NCBI RefSeq assembly: GCF_007827595.1
Contig: NZ_VISR01000014.1
Coordinates: 175,178 to 239,177 of the forward strand
DNA: 64,000 nucleotides
From: Streptomyces sp. BK340
GTDB lineage: Bacteria > Actinomycetota > Actinomycetes > Streptomycetales > Streptomycetaceae
Direction: 5' to 3'
The translations under genes and the position numbers were made by a program. The notes under the pieces were generated by a model. That model saw only the letters and a program-made list of their open reading frames with translations. It ran no database searches and was not told the origin of the DNA. This document shows positions 8,893 to 18,823 of this stretch, one piece after another. Every line of letters begins with the position of its first letter. Within the stretch, counting starts at the first letter, position 1.

Positions 8893-9564
8893 CTACTGCG
8901 CGCCGGGCCGCACCAGGCCGCTCTCGTACGCGTACACCGCGGCCTGCACCCGGTCCCTGAGGCCCAGCTTGGTCAGGACGTGCCCGACGTGCGTCTTGAC
9001 CGTGGTCTCGCTGACGAACAGGTCGGCGGCGATCTCGGCGTTGGACAGCCCGCGCGCCACCAGCTTCAGCACCTCGACCTCGCGGTCGGTGAGGGTGTGC
9101 AGGGTGTCCGGCACGGGCTCCTCGCCGGAGGGCAGATGCGTGGCGTACTTGTCCAGCAGGCGGCGGGTGATGCTCGGCGCCAGCATGGCCTCGCCGGCCG
9201 CCACGACCCGGATCGCCTGCACCAGTTCGTTGGCGGGCGCGTCCTTGAGCAGGAAGCCGCTCGCCCCGGCCCGCAGCGCCTCCACCACGTACTCGTCGAG
9301 GTCGAACGTGGTCAGCACGAGCACCTTCGCCGGGCCGTCCCGGCCCGGACCGGAGATCTGCCGCGTCGCCTCCACCCCGTCCATCCGCGGCATCCGGATG
9401 TCCATGAGCACCACATCGGGCTGCAGGGCGCGCACCTGGTCGAGAGCCTGCAGGCCGTCACCGGCCTCGCCCACGACCGCGATGTCCTGCTCGGCCTCCA
9501 GGATCATGCGGAAACCGGTACGCAGCAGGGGCTGGTCGTCGACCAGTAGGACGCGGATGGCCAC
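8893..9564 (-). CDS. NarL/FixJ-type response regulator (orphan)
   Basis: This is a 223-residue two-component regulator. The receiver domain (1-120) has acidic pocket Asp9-Asp10, phospho-acceptor Asp55 in VLMDIRMPRMDG, and the conserved lysine in FLLKDAP. A LuxR-type DNA-binding domain (about 152-215) has LTDREVEVLKLVARGLSNAEIA and a recognition helix with SETTVKTHVGHVL. The start is GTG at 9564 behind AAGGAG. No histidine kinase gene is adjacent. The next gene upstream on the same strand encodes a nuclease and ends 14 bases away, so the pair may be co-transcribed. Its signal and targets cannot be inferred. Confidence 0.92.
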   Translation of the reverse strand: MAIRVLLVDDQPLLRTGFRMILEAEQDIAVVGEAGDGLQALDQVRALQPDVVLMDIRMPRMDGVEATRQISGPGRDGPAKVLVLTTFDLDEYVVEALRAGASGFLLKDAPANELVQAIRVVAAGEAMLAPSITRRLLDKYATHLPSGEEPVPDTLHTLTDREVEVLKLVARGLSNAEIAADLFVSETTVKTHVGHVLTKLGLRDRVQAAVYAYESGLVRPGAQ

Positions 9565-9578
9565 GTGACACTCCTTCG

Positions 9579-10535
<957 letters not shown>

Positions 10536-10710
10536 GACCCCAGACCATACGGCCCGGCACTGACAGTGACCCAGCCGCGGGCCGCGTCGGGCGCGCGACG
10601 GGGGCGAACACAGGGGGTGCCGGGGCGGAACGTGCCACCACGGCCGCATACCATCGACCCAGACCCTTCCGCCCGGTTGGCGCGGAAGACGCTTCGAACG
10701 AGGGGACAGC

Positions 10711-12210
10711 GTGGACGTGAGCGGCGGGAGCGGGCAGCCGCGGTCCGGCAACGACGAGCCGGCCGAGCACCCCGCAGGTCCTACGGCCCCGACGACCGGA
10801 ACCACCGACCACCCCGGGCCGGAGCCCCACGACGCCCCGACGCCCCCGCCTCCGGCGGACCGGGACCCCGGCCGGGACCCCGGCACCGCCGAGGACACCC
10901 CGACCGAGCCCCCGCACCCGACGACCGGCCGGGACGACGGTGACACCGATGCCGGCGAAGAGGCGCCCGCCGCGGGCACCCGCACCGGGTCCCGCGAGCA
11001 CCGGACCCTCGCCCACTCCGGCATCGCCAAGGGCGAGCCGCCCCGGCCGCCGGCCAAGGAACCCGGTGGCGGCCTCCTCATGGGCCGGCCCTTCGGCGTA
11101 CCGGTGTACGTCGCGCCGAGCTGGTTCCTGGTCGCCGCGCTGATCACCTGGGTCTTCGGCGGCCAGCTGGACCGGGTGCTGCCGGAACTGGGCGCCGCCC
11201 GCTATCTGGTGTCCCTGTTCTTCGCCGTCGCCTTCTACGCCTCCGTGCTGGTCCACGAGCTGGCCCACACGGTCGCCGCGATCCGCTTCAAGCTCCCGGT
11301 CCGCCGCATCCAGCTCCAGTTCTTCGGCGGCGTCTCCGAGATCGAGAAGGAGGCCGAGACCCCGGGCCGGGAGTTCGTCCTGGCCTTCGTCGGACCGCTG
11401 CTCTCGCTCGTCCTCGCCGGGATCTTCTACCTGGCCATGAAACCGGTGCAGCCCGACACCGTCCCTGGCGTCCTGCTGGCCGGCCTGATGATCTCCAACC
11501 TCATCGTCGCCGCCTTCAACCTGCTGCCCGGCCTGCCCCTGGACGGCGGCCGCATGCTCCGCGCCGTCGTCTGGAAGATCACCGGCAGGCCCATGAGCGG
11601 CACCGTCGCCGCCGCCTGGGTCGGCCGCGCCCTCGCCATCTCGGTCCTCGTCGGTCTCCCGCTGCTCAACCAGTCCGGCGCCCTCGGCGGTGGCGGCGAG
11701 GAGATCAGCGGCATGGACACCGTCACCGACGCCCTGCTCGCCGCCATCCTCGCCGGGATCATCTGGACCGGCGCCGGCAACAGCCTGCGCATGGCCCGGC
11801 TGCGCGAGCACCTCCCCGAGCTGCGGGCCCGCACCCTGACCCGGCGGGCCGTACCGGTGGAGACCGACACCCCGCTCTCCGAGGCCCTGCGCCGCGCCAA
11901 CGCCGCCGGTGCCCGCGCCCTGGTCGTCGTCGACTCCGAGGGCCACCCCCTCTCCCTCGTCCGCGAGGCCGCCATCGTCGGCGTACCCGAGCACCGCCGC
12001 CCCTGGGTCGCCGTCAGCGGCCTCGCCCAGGAGCTGACCGACGGCATGCGGGTCTCCGCCGAGCTGTCGGGGGAGGAGCTGCTGGACGTCCTGCGGGCCA
12101 CCCCGGCGACCGAGTACCTGGTGGTCGAGGAGAGCGGCGAGATCTACGGCGTCCTGTCCGCCGCGGACGTCGAACGCGCCTTCGTGAAGGCCATGGCGAG
12201 GCCGTCCTAG
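10711..12210 (+). CDS. Site-2-protease family M50 metalloprotease with CBS domain
   Basis: The 499-residue membrane protein starts with about 120 disordered Pro/Asp/Thr-rich residues. An intramembrane M50 protease domain follows, with zinc motif HELAH (His182, Glu183, His186) and the second motif NLLPGLPLDGGR (Asp278). Several hydrophobic segments surround these motifs. The C-terminal 120 residues form a CBS pair (ARALVVVDSEG..., TEYLVVEESGEIYGVLSAADV) that may sense adenine nucleotides. S2P enzymes cut membrane-bound anti-sigma factors or similar substrates; the target here is unknown. The GTG at 10711 follows GAGGGGA. The gene is divergent from the RecB nuclease and is followed 38 bases later by trmI. 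Confidence 0.88.
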   Translation: MDVSGGSGQPRSGNDEPAEHPAGPTAPTTGTTDHPGPEPHDAPTPPPPADRDPGRDPGTAEDTPTEPPHPTTGRDDGDTDAGEEAPAAGTRTGSREHRTLAHSGIAKGEPPRPPAKEPGGGLLMGRPFGVPVYVAPSWFLVAALITWVFGGQLDRVLPELGAARYLVSLFFAVAFYASVLVHELAHTVAAIRFKLPVRRIQLQFFGGVSEIEKEAETPGREFVLAFVGPLLSLVLAGIFYLAMKPVQPDTVPGVLLAGLMISNLIVAAFNLLPGLPLDGGRMLRAVVWKITGRPMSGTVAAAWVGRALAISVLVGLPLLNQSGALGGGGEEISGMDTVTDALLAAILAGIIWTGAGNSLRMARLREHLPELRARTLTRRAVPVETDTPLSEALRRANAAGARALVVVDSEGHPLSLVREAAIVGVPEHRRPWVAVSGLAQELTDGMRVSAELSGEELLDVLRATPATEYLVVEESGEIYGVLSAADVERAFVKAMARPS

Positions 12211-12248
12211 TGGTCGGCGGCCCCTTCAGGTGCCGGTAGGCTGGTCAC

Positions 12249-13151
12249 ATGTCCGAACCGACCGGTGCCGCCCGCAGGCGCGGGCCCTTCAAGGTCGGGG
12301 ACCAGGTTCAGCTGACCGACCCCAAGGGCCGCCACTACACGTTCACGCTCGAAGCAGGGAAGAACTTCCACACCCACAAGGGCTCCTTCCCGCACGACGA
12401 ACTGATCGGTGCTCCCGAGGGCAGCGTTGTCCGCACCACCGGCAACGTGGCCTACCTCGCGCTGCGCCCCCTGCTCCCCGACTACGTCCTGTCCATGCCC
12501 CGCGGGGCAGCCGTCGTCTACCCGAAGGACGCGGGGCAGATCCTCGCCTTCGCCGACATCTTCCCCGGCGCCCGCGTCGTGGAGGCCGGTGTCGGCTCCG
12601 GCTCGCTCAGCAGCTTCCTGCTGCGCGCCATCGGCGACCAGGGCATGCTGCACTCCTACGAGCGCCGCGAGGACTTCGCCGAGATCGCCCGGCAGAACGT
12701 GGAGCGCTACTTCGGCGGCCCGCACCCCGCCTGGCAGCTCACCGTCGGCGACCTGCAGGACAACCTGTCCGACGCCGACGTCGACCGCGTCATCCTCGAC
12801 ATGCTCGCCCCCTGGGAGTGCCTGGAGGCCGTCTCCAAGGCGCTCGTGCCCGGCGGCATCCTGTGCTGCTACGTGGCCACCACCACCCAGCTCGCCCGGA
12901 CCGTCGAGTCCATCCGGGAGATCGGCTGCTTCAACGAGCCGACCGCCTGGGAGACGATGATCCGCAACTGGCACATCGAGGGCCTGGCCGTCCGCCCGGA
13001 CCACCGGATGATCGGCCACACCGGCTTCCTGCTCACCGCCCGCCGCCTCGCGGACGGCGTCGAGCCGCCCATGCGCCGCCGCCGCCCCGCCAAGGGCGCC
13101 TACGGCGAGGACTACGCCGGCCCCAACGCCGACGGCGGCTCCGGCCGCTGA
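12249..13151 (+). CDS. trmI: tRNA (adenine-58-N1)-methyltransferase TrmI
   Basis: The 300-residue enzyme methylates A58 in the T-loop of tRNA using S-adenosylmethionine. The N-terminal beta domain (about 10-90) is followed by the Rossmann methyltransferase fold with SAM-binding VVEAGVGSGSLSSFL, acidic loop HSYERREDF, and motif IV VILDMLAPWECL. The family acts as a homotetramer. In actinobacteria this gene is regularly found just before the proteasome ATPase gene, as here. The ATG at 12249 has only a weak ribosome site. The last 30 residues are a basic, glycine-rich tail. Confidence 0.93.
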   Translation: MSEPTGAARRRGPFKVGDQVQLTDPKGRHYTFTLEAGKNFHTHKGSFPHDELIGAPEGSVVRTTGNVAYLALRPLLPDYVLSMPRGAAVVYPKDAGQILAFADIFPGARVVEAGVGSGSLSSFLLRAIGDQGMLHSYERREDFAEIARQNVERYFGGPHPAWQLTVGDLQDNLSDADVDRVILDMLAPWECLEAVSKALVPGGILCCYVATTTQLARTVESIREIGCFNEPTAWETMIRNWHIEGLAVRPDHRMIGHTGFLLTARRLADGVEPPMRRRRPAKGAYGEDYAGPNADGGSGR

Positions 13152-13177
13152 CCCGCTCCCACCGGGCACAACGCCAT

Positions 13178-13227
13178 GGCGCCGTGCCCGAGTTCCCGGC
13201 CGATCCGGGGAACTCGGGCACGGCGCC
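13178..13227. terminator. Strong hairpin after trmI
   Basis: A perfect stem of about 20 pairs (arms 13178-13197 and 13208-13227, core CGTGCCCGAGTTCCC) closes a 10-base loop. No T-run follows, which is common for Streptomyces terminators. Confidence 0.85.
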
Positions 13228-13392
13228 CGTTCGTTGGGGCGGCACCGGGCCGGGTGCGGCCCCGCGCGCGTGTGTGTGTGCACTTCGCCGGCGGAAATCC
13301 CGTACCGACCCCGCCGTTCCCCCGCCCTGTGACGTGTGGCACCATGCAGGCCACCCCCCCCACCGGCACAGCCCTCACAGGAGACACTCCTA

Positions 13393-13974
13393 GTGCAGCA
13401 ATCCGCCGTTCCGGAGCTCGCCCACGCGCACGCCCGGCCGATCCACTGGGTCGCCACGGCCACCGCGGTCGCCGGCGTGATCGCCCTGTCCTCCGTCGTG
13501 CAGCCCGGTTCGGCCACGGCCGCCCAGCCGGCCCCAGGCACCGAGGTCAGATCCGCCCCCGCCGTCGTCGCGCCGCCCAGCACGACGGGCGTGGACTTCC
13601 CCCTCGACTGCGGACCCGTGAAGGCGTTGGTGGTGAAGCAGGCCGCCGGCGACCTGGACGGCGACGGCAGACCGGAAACCGTCGCGGTCGTGCACTGCGA
13701 CGCCCCCATGGGCACCCCGCCCGACGGTGTCTACGTCCTCACCCGGGGCGCGGACGGCGGCAAGGCCCGCGTGGTCGCCACGCTCGTCGACCCCAAGGAC
13801 CGCCGCACCGTCACCGACTTCGCGCTGCGCGCGGGTGCCGTCAGCGCCACCCTGCTCGGCTATTCGTCGTCCGACGTACCCAGTTGCTGCCCCGATGTGA
13901 AAACCCCGGCCAAGTGGCGGTGGAACGGCACCGCGTTCCTCCGCTCCGCCCCGGCCGGGGCGCACAGCGTCTGA
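13393..13974 (+). CDS. Secreted protein of unknown function
   Basis: I do not recognise the family. From the GTG at 13393, preceded by AGGAG, the protein has 193 residues. A hydrophobic export segment lies near residues 20-45 (WVATATAVAGVIALSSVV) with a likely cleavage site around SATAAQ. The mature part has AAGDLDGDGRPETVAVVHC, an Asp-rich loop like the calcium-binding turns of FG-GAP/VCBS proteins. Four cysteines, including a CC pair near the C-terminus, suggest disulphides outside the cell. An in-frame ATG at 13336 would add a proline-rich leader and has no ribosome site. It stands alone between the trmI terminator and the convergent ferredoxin gene. Confidence 0.75.
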   Translation: MQQSAVPELAHAHARPIHWVATATAVAGVIALSSVVQPGSATAAQPAPGTEVRSAPAVVAPPSTTGVDFPLDCGPVKALVVKQAAGDLDGDGRPETVAVVHCDAPMGTPPDGVYVLTRGADGGKARVVATLVDPKDRRTVTDFALRAGAVSATLLGYSSSDVPSCCPDVKTPAKWRWNGTAFLRSAPAGAHSV

Positions 13975-13998
13975 CCCGGAGCCCGTCCGAGGCCCGGC

Positions 13999-14301
13999 TC
14001 AGTCCGCGTCGGGCCCGTACACCTCGACCTTGTCCGAAACCCGGCGCACGTGGATGCACTCGCCGGGACACTCCTTCGCCGAGTCCACGACGTCCGTGAG
14101 CAGCGGCAGCGGCACCGGGGCCGTGGCCCCCTCGTGCAGGAGCAGCTCGTCGTCGGCGCCCTTCACATAGGCCAGCCCGTCGATGTCCAGCTCGAACACC
14201 TCGGGGGCGTACTGGGCGCAGATCCCGTCGCCGGTACACAGGTCCTGGTCGATCCAGACCTCCAGCGCCTCGCCGCCCGGGGCCTCCTGCTGCACGGTCA
14301 T
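13999..14301 (-). CDS. Ferredoxin, P450-type 3Fe-4S family
   Basis: The 100-residue electron carrier has the spacing of the single-cluster ferredoxins that feed Streptomyces P450s: Cys22 and Cys28 in LCTGDGIC, then Cys78 in KECPGECI (Cys82 also present). It would pass electrons from a reductase to a monooxygenase in the cytoplasm. No P450 or reductase lies next to it; the nearest P450 in the window is the conservon enzyme 30 kb away. The ATG at 14301 follows AGGAGAG. It is convergent with the secreted protein gene and divergent from the proteasome ATPase gene. Confidence 0.9.
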   Translation of the reverse strand: MTVQQEAPGGEALEVWIDQDLCTGDGICAQYAPEVFELDIDGLAYVKGADDELLLHEGATAPVPLPLLTDVVDSAKECPGECIHVRRVSDKVEVYGPDAD

Positions 14302-14830
14302 CTCTCCTGCCTTCGGTTCGCCGGGCGGTGGCCGAGCCGCGGAGGCCAGCCGGGTCCGCTCCAGCGGCTGTTGAACACCCCGACCCTACCTCCGCCCGAT
14401 TTCCGCCGGTGTCCGGCGGTGTCCGGCGGGGGCCGGGGTTTCCTCCCGGGGCCCCTCGGGTACGACCGCCCGACCGGGGAAGGGAGCCCCGGCGGGCCGG
14501 GGGAGCACTTCAGGCCACCCCGGCGGTGACGCCGACCGTTCGAACCGTCGCTCTGCGTGATGATCGCGGGAGCGTCCACAGGTCTGCCCGCGTACCGGCC
14601 GACCGGCCCGGAAGGGACAACTCCGGCCAGTCCTGAAGGGTTTTGACCGTCCCCGACAAGGAACAACCGGCTTCTGAATCACGTTGAGTGGGTATTCCCT
14701 CCGTGCGAGAGGGAGCGCACCGGGTGACCGACGACACACCTTGACAGTCTTTGTGATCTAGGGGTTTCAATCGACACCCACCCAGGTAGGGTCTGGAAGC
14801 GTCCAGCTCCCCTTGGAGGAGGTGAGGACC
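14302..14830. other. Long intergenic region upstream of arc
   Basis: No credible gene lies in these 529 bases. The left part holds short direct repeats of GTCCGGCGG (about 14400-14430) and G/C runs able to fold. The right part is AT-richer and carries the promoter-like boxes listed next. The length suggests layered control of the proteasome ATPase. Confidence 0.5.
14741..14792 (+). promoter_or_regulatory. Candidate arc promoter elements
   Basis: A perfect TTGACA lies at 14741-14746, and a TAGGGT box like the Streptomyces vegetative -10 lies at 14787-14792. They are too far apart to pair, so there may be two promoters. The strong ribosome site GGAGGAGGTGAGG (14815-14827) follows. Confidence 0.4.
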
Positions 14831-16597
14831 GTGGCAGCCCACGACGACGACATGAACCGCGGCATCCGCCCGGGACGAGGGTCCGACGACCCGGCCGGGC
14901 AGATCGCCTACCTTGAGCAGGAGATCGCCGTCCTGCGACGCAAGCTCGCCGACTCTCCGCGACACACGAGGATTCTCGAAGAGCGGATCGTCGAGCTGCA
15001 GACCAACCTGGCCGGCGTCTCCGCCCAGAACGAGCGACTGGCCAACACGCTCCGCGAGGCCCGCGACCAGATCGTGGCCCTCAAGGAGGAGGTCGACCGG
15101 CTCGCCCAGCCGCCTGCCGGCTTCGGTGTCTTCCTGCAGGCCAACGAGGACGGCACGGCCGACATCTTCACCGGCGGCCGCAAGCTGCGGGTGAACGTCA
15201 GCCCGAGCGTCGAACTCGAAGACCTCAGGCGCGGCCAGGAGGTCATGCTCAACGAGGCGCTCAACGTGGTCGAGGCCATGGAGTACGAGAGCGTCGGCGA
15301 CATCGTCACCCTCAAGGAGATCCTCGAGGACGGCGAGCGCGCGCTGGTGCTGGGGCACACCGACGAGGAGCGGGTGGTGCGGCTCGCCGAGCCGCTGCTG
15401 GACGTCACCATCCGCCCCGGCGACGCCCTGCTGCTCGAGCCCCGCTCCGGCTACGTCTACGAGGTCGTGCCCAAGAGCGAGGTCGAGGAGCTCGTCCTCG
15501 AAGAGGTCCCCGACATCGGCTACGAGCAGATCGGTGGCCTGGGCAACCAGATCGAGGCGATCCGCGACGCGGTCGAGCTGCCGTACCTCTACCCCGACCT
15601 GTTCAAGGAGCACGAGCTGCGGCCGCCGAAGGGCGTCCTGCTCTACGGCCCTCCCGGCTGCGGCAAGACGCTGATCGCCAAGGCCGTGGCCAACTCGCTG
15701 GCCAAGAAGGTCGCCGAGGTGACCGGCCAGGCCGCCGGCAAGAGCTTCTTCCTCAACATCAAGGGCCCCGAGCTGCTCAACAAGTACGTCGGCGAGACCG
15801 AGCGGCAGATCCGCCTGGTGTTCCAGCGTGCGCGTGAGAAGGCCAGCGAGGGCACCCCCGTGATCGTCTTCTTCGACGAGATGGAGTCCCTCTTCCGCAC
15901 CCGTGGCTCCGGTGTCAGCTCGGACGTGGAGAACACCATCGTCCCGCAGCTGCTCGCCGAGATCGACGGCGTGGAGGGCCTGGAGAACGTGGTCGTCATC
16001 GGTGCCTCCAACCGTGAGGACATGATCGACCCCGCCATCCTGCGCCCCGGCCGGCTCGACGTGAAGATCAAGATCGAGCGTCCGGACGCCGAGGCCGCGA
16101 AGGACATCTTCGGCAAGTACCTCACCGAGCGGCTCCCGCTGCACGCCGACGACCTCGGCGAGCACGGCGGCAGCAAGGAGACGACCGTCCAGAGCATGAT
16201 CCAGACGGCGGTCGAGCACATGTACGCCGAATCCGAGGAGAACCGCTTCCTGGAGGTCACCTACGCCAATGGCGACAAGGAAGTCCTTTACTTCAAGGAC
16301 TTCAATTCCGGCGCCATGATCGAGAACATCGTGGGCCGCGCCAAGAAGATGGCGATCAAGGACTTCCTGGAGAAGAACCAGAAGGGTCTCCGCGTCTCCC
16401 ACCTGCTCCAGGCCTGTGTGGACGAGTTCAAGGAGAACGAGGACCTGCCCAACACCACCAACCCGGACGACTGGGCCCGGATCTCCGGAAAGAAGGGCGA
16501 GCGGATCGTGTACATCCGTACGCTCATCACCGGAAAGCAGGGTGCGGACACCGGCCGCTCGATCGACACGGTGGCGAATACCGGTCAGTACCTGTAA
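14831..16597 (+). CDS. arc: Proteasome-associated AAA ATPase Arc (Mpa)
   Basis: The 588-residue hexameric unfoldase recognises pupylated proteins and threads them into the 20S proteasome. Domains in order: N-terminal coiled coil (about 20-95, IAYLEQEIAVLRRKL...) that binds Pup; OB folds (about 100-240); and an AAA domain with Walker A GPPGCGKT (Lys279) and Walker B IVFFDEMES. The C-terminus is TGQYL, the gate-opening tail that docks on the proteasome alpha ring. Open frame exists further upstream from a TTG, but the purine-rich ribosome site at 14815-14827 fits the GTG at 14831. It heads the Pup-proteasome locus and is followed by a strong terminator, so it forms its own transcription unit. 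Confidence 0.97.
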   Translation: MAAHDDDMNRGIRPGRGSDDPAGQIAYLEQEIAVLRRKLADSPRHTRILEERIVELQTNLAGVSAQNERLANTLREARDQIVALKEEVDRLAQPPAGFGVFLQANEDGTADIFTGGRKLRVNVSPSVELEDLRRGQEVMLNEALNVVEAMEYESVGDIVTLKEILEDGERALVLGHTDEERVVRLAEPLLDVTIRPGDALLLEPRSGYVYEVVPKSEVEELVLEEVPDIGYEQIGGLGNQIEAIRDAVELPYLYPDLFKEHELRPPKGVLLYGPPGCGKTLIAKAVANSLAKKVAEVTGQAAGKSFFLNIKGPELLNKYVGETERQIRLVFQRAREKASEGTPVIVFFDEMESLFRTRGSGVSSDVENTIVPQLLAEIDGVEGLENVVVIGASNREDMIDPAILRPGRLDVKIKIERPDAEAAKDIFGKYLTERLPLHADDLGEHGGSKETTVQSMIQTAVEHMYAESEENRFLEVTYANGDKEVLYFKDFNSGAMIENIVGRAKKMAIKDFLEKNQKGLRVSHLLQACVDEFKENEDLPNTTNPDDWARISGKKGERIVYIRTLITGKQGADTGRSIDTVANTGQYL

Positions 16598-16605
16598 AGG
16601 CAGGG

Positions 16606-16650
16606 CGGCTGCGGGTGCCCTCGGCGGGTACCCGCAGCCGACTGTTTTTC
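16606..16650 (+). terminator. Terminator after arc
   Basis: An 11-pair stem (CGGCTGCGGGT / ACCCGCAGCCG) is followed by ACTGTTTTTC, a T-run rare in this genome. It is a classical intrinsic terminator. Confidence 0.9.
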
Positions 16651-16829
16651 TGGCCACGACCGGAGCAGGCAATGACGCAAATGATCTCCCCACCAGCGCA
16701 AAGGCGTTCTAGGCTCTTTCCTACCGCCGAGTCGCGCAGTGCGGGGACGGGCACCGCACACGCACCGGAGCTCCAGCGGTACTTGAGCGGCGCCCACGAC
16801 CGAGGGTGCCGCCGGGCAAGGAGGGCCGC

Positions 16830-18341
16830 ATGACCGTACGGCGAGTAATGGGCATCGAGACGGAGTACGGGATCTCCGTCCCCGGCCACCCGAACGCCAA
16901 TGCCATGCTCACCTCGTCCCAGATCGTCAACGCCTACGCGGCGGCGATGCACCGGGCCCGCCGGGCCCGCTGGGACTTCGAGGAGGAGAACCCGCTGCGG
17001 GACGCGCGAGGCTTCGACCTCGCCCGGGAGGCCGCCGACGCCAGCCAGCTCACCGACGAGGACATCGGCCTCGCCAACGTGATCCTCACCAACGGCGCGC
17101 GCCTGTACGTGGACCATGCCCACCCCGAGTACAGCGCCCCCGAGGTGACCAATCCCCGCGACGCCGTCCTCTGGGACAAGGCCGGTGAGCGGATCATGGC
17201 CGAGGCCGCCGAGCGGGCCGCCCAGCTGCCCGGCGCCCAGCAGATCCACCTCTACAAGAACAACACCGACAACAAGGGCGCCTCCTACGGCACGCACGAG
17301 AACTACCTGATGAAGCGGGAGACCCCCTTCTCGGACATCGTGCGCCACCTCACGCCCTTCTTCGTCTCCCGTCAGGTCTTCGCCGGAGCGGGCCGCGTCG
17401 GCATCGGTCAGGACGGGCACGAGCACGGCTTCCAGCTCAGTCAGCGCGCGGACTACTTCGAGGTCGAGGTGGGCCTGGAGACCACCCTCAAGCGCCCGAT
17501 CATCAACACCCGGGACGAGCCCCACGCGGACGCGGAGAAGTACCGCCGCCTGCACGTGATCATCGGCGACGCCAACCTCTCCGAGATCTCCACCTATCTC
17601 AAGCTGGGCACGACCGCCCTGGTCCTGTCCATGATCGAGGACGGCTTCATCGCGGTCGACCTCGCGGTGGACCAGCCCGTGCGCACGCTCCACCAGGTCT
17701 CCCACGATCCGTCCCTCAAGCGTGTGGTCACCCTCCGCAGCGGCCGGACACTGACCGCGGTCCAGTTGCAGATGGAGTACTTCGAGCTGTCCCGCAAGTA
17801 CGTGGAGGAGCGCTTCGGAGCGGACGCCGACGAGCAGACCAAGGACGTGCTCTCCCGCTGGGAGGACACGCTCAACCGGCTGGAGAACGACCCGATGAGC
17901 CTGGCCGGCGAGCTGGACTGGGTCGCCAAGCGGGAGCTGATGGAGGGCTACCGCCGTCGTGACGGCCTCGACTGGGACGCCGCCCGGCTGCACCTGGTCG
18001 ACCTGCAGTACGCCGACGTACGCGCCGAGAAGGGCCTCTACAACCGTCTGGCCGCCCGCGGGCGCATGAAGCGGCTGCTGGACGAGTCCGAGGTCGACAG
18101 GGCCCGTAGCAAGCCGCCGGAGGACACGCGCGCGTACTTCCGCGGCCGCTGTCTGGAGCAGTACGCGGACGACGTGGCCGCGGCCTCCTGGGACTCGGTC
18201 ATCTTCGACCTGCCCGGCCGGGACTCCCTCCAGCGCGTTCCAACCCTCGAACCGCTTCGCGGAACGCGAAATCACGTCAAGGAGCTGCTGGACCGCTGCC
18301 GCACGGCGGAAGACCTGGTCAAGGTCCTGTCAGGCGGCTGA
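16830..18341 (+). CDS. dop: Pup deamidase/depupylase Dop
   Basis: The 503-residue carboxylate-amine ligase-like enzyme deamidates the C-terminal Gln of Pup to Glu and also removes Pup from substrates. It begins VRRVMGIETEYG, with the ATP/Mg-binding GIETEYG element. The Dop-specific loop RWDFEEENPLRDARGFDLA (about 47-65) is absent from the ligase PafA. Asp95 in LYVDHAHPEYSAPE matches the catalytic aspartate of the family. It shares NTRDEPHADAE and the C-terminal domain with PafA in this window. The start is the ATG at 16830 behind AAGGAGG. Pup, its substrate, is the next gene. Confidence 0.96.
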   Translation: MTVRRVMGIETEYGISVPGHPNANAMLTSSQIVNAYAAAMHRARRARWDFEEENPLRDARGFDLAREAADASQLTDEDIGLANVILTNGARLYVDHAHPEYSAPEVTNPRDAVLWDKAGERIMAEAAERAAQLPGAQQIHLYKNNTDNKGASYGTHENYLMKRETPFSDIVRHLTPFFVSRQVFAGAGRVGIGQDGHEHGFQLSQRADYFEVEVGLETTLKRPIINTRDEPHADAEKYRRLHVIIGDANLSEISTYLKLGTTALVLSMIEDGFIAVDLAVDQPVRTLHQVSHDPSLKRVVTLRSGRTLTAVQLQMEYFELSRKYVEERFGADADEQTKDVLSRWEDTLNRLENDPMSLAGELDWVAKRELMEGYRRRDGLDWDAARLHLVDLQYADVRAEKGLYNRLAARGRMKRLLDESEVDRARSKPPEDTRAYFRGRCLEQYADDVAAASWDSVIFDLPGRDSLQRVPTLEPLRGTRNHVKELLDRCRTAEDLVKVLSGG

Positions 18342-18399
18342 CCGCGGCCGGCCGGTACACGTACCGGCCCGGGCGGGCAGGGTGGAAATCCCGCCGCCC

Positions 18400-18469
18400 G
18401 GGAATCATCGAGGTGGCCCCCGCACGTTGTCGAAACTGCGGGGCCGATGTCGGACCCGGCTTGTAGGGT
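18400..18469 (+). promoter_or_regulatory. Candidate promoters upstream of pup
   Basis: GGGAAT at 18400-18405 and CGTTG at 18425-18429 look like the boxes of a thiol-stress SigR-type promoter, but the spacer between GGAAT and GTT is 20 bases, one longer than usual. Further on, TAGGGT at 18464-18469 resembles a vegetative -10 box without a recognisable -35. Either could start the pup transcript. Confidence 0.3.
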
Positions 18470-18539
18470 CTGATCATCACCGATCGGCAGGAATGCCGAC
18501 CCGTCGACCATGTCGGGCGAACTGAGCGGGGTGAGGGAT

Positions 18540-18758
18540 ATGGCAACCAAGGACACCGGCGGCGGTCAGCAGAAGGCCACGCGCTCCACCGAGGAGGTCG
18601 AGGAGCAGGCGCAGGACGCGCAGGCTTCCGAGGACCTCAAGGAGCGGCACGAGAAGCTGAGCGACGACGTGGACTCCGTCCTGGACGAGATCGACGACGT
18701 ACTGGAGGAGAACGCAGAGGACTTCGTGCGTTCCTTCGTGCAAAAGGGCGGGCAGTAG
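18540..18758 (+). CDS. pup: Prokaryotic ubiquitin-like protein Pup
   Basis: The 72-residue tag protein is disordered and rich in Glu, Asp and Gln. The C-terminal half (DVDSVLDEIDDVLEENAEDFVRSFVQ) is the helix that binds the Arc coiled coil. It ends KGGQ, so Dop must deamidate the last Gln to Glu before PafA can couple it to lysines of target proteins. The ATG at 18540 has a GGGGTGAGGG site; in-frame ATG at 18510 is less well placed. Dop lies upstream and the proteasome beta gene downstream. A large hairpin separates pup from prcB. Confidence 0.97.
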   Translation: MATKDTGGGQQKATRSTEEVEEQAQDAQASEDLKERHEKLSDDVDSVLDEIDDVLEENAEDFVRSFVQKGGQ

Positions 18759-18823
18759 ACCGACCTTACCTTCGAATCAAAGGTTCGAGGGTGCGGGAGT
18801 CGTGAGTGGCCGATGAGTGGACG

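Noticed and set aside
14741..14764. TTGACA with TAGGGG as one arc promoter
   Set aside because: The spacing is only 12 bases; a real promoter with this -35 box would need a -10 about 17 bases away, where none is clear.
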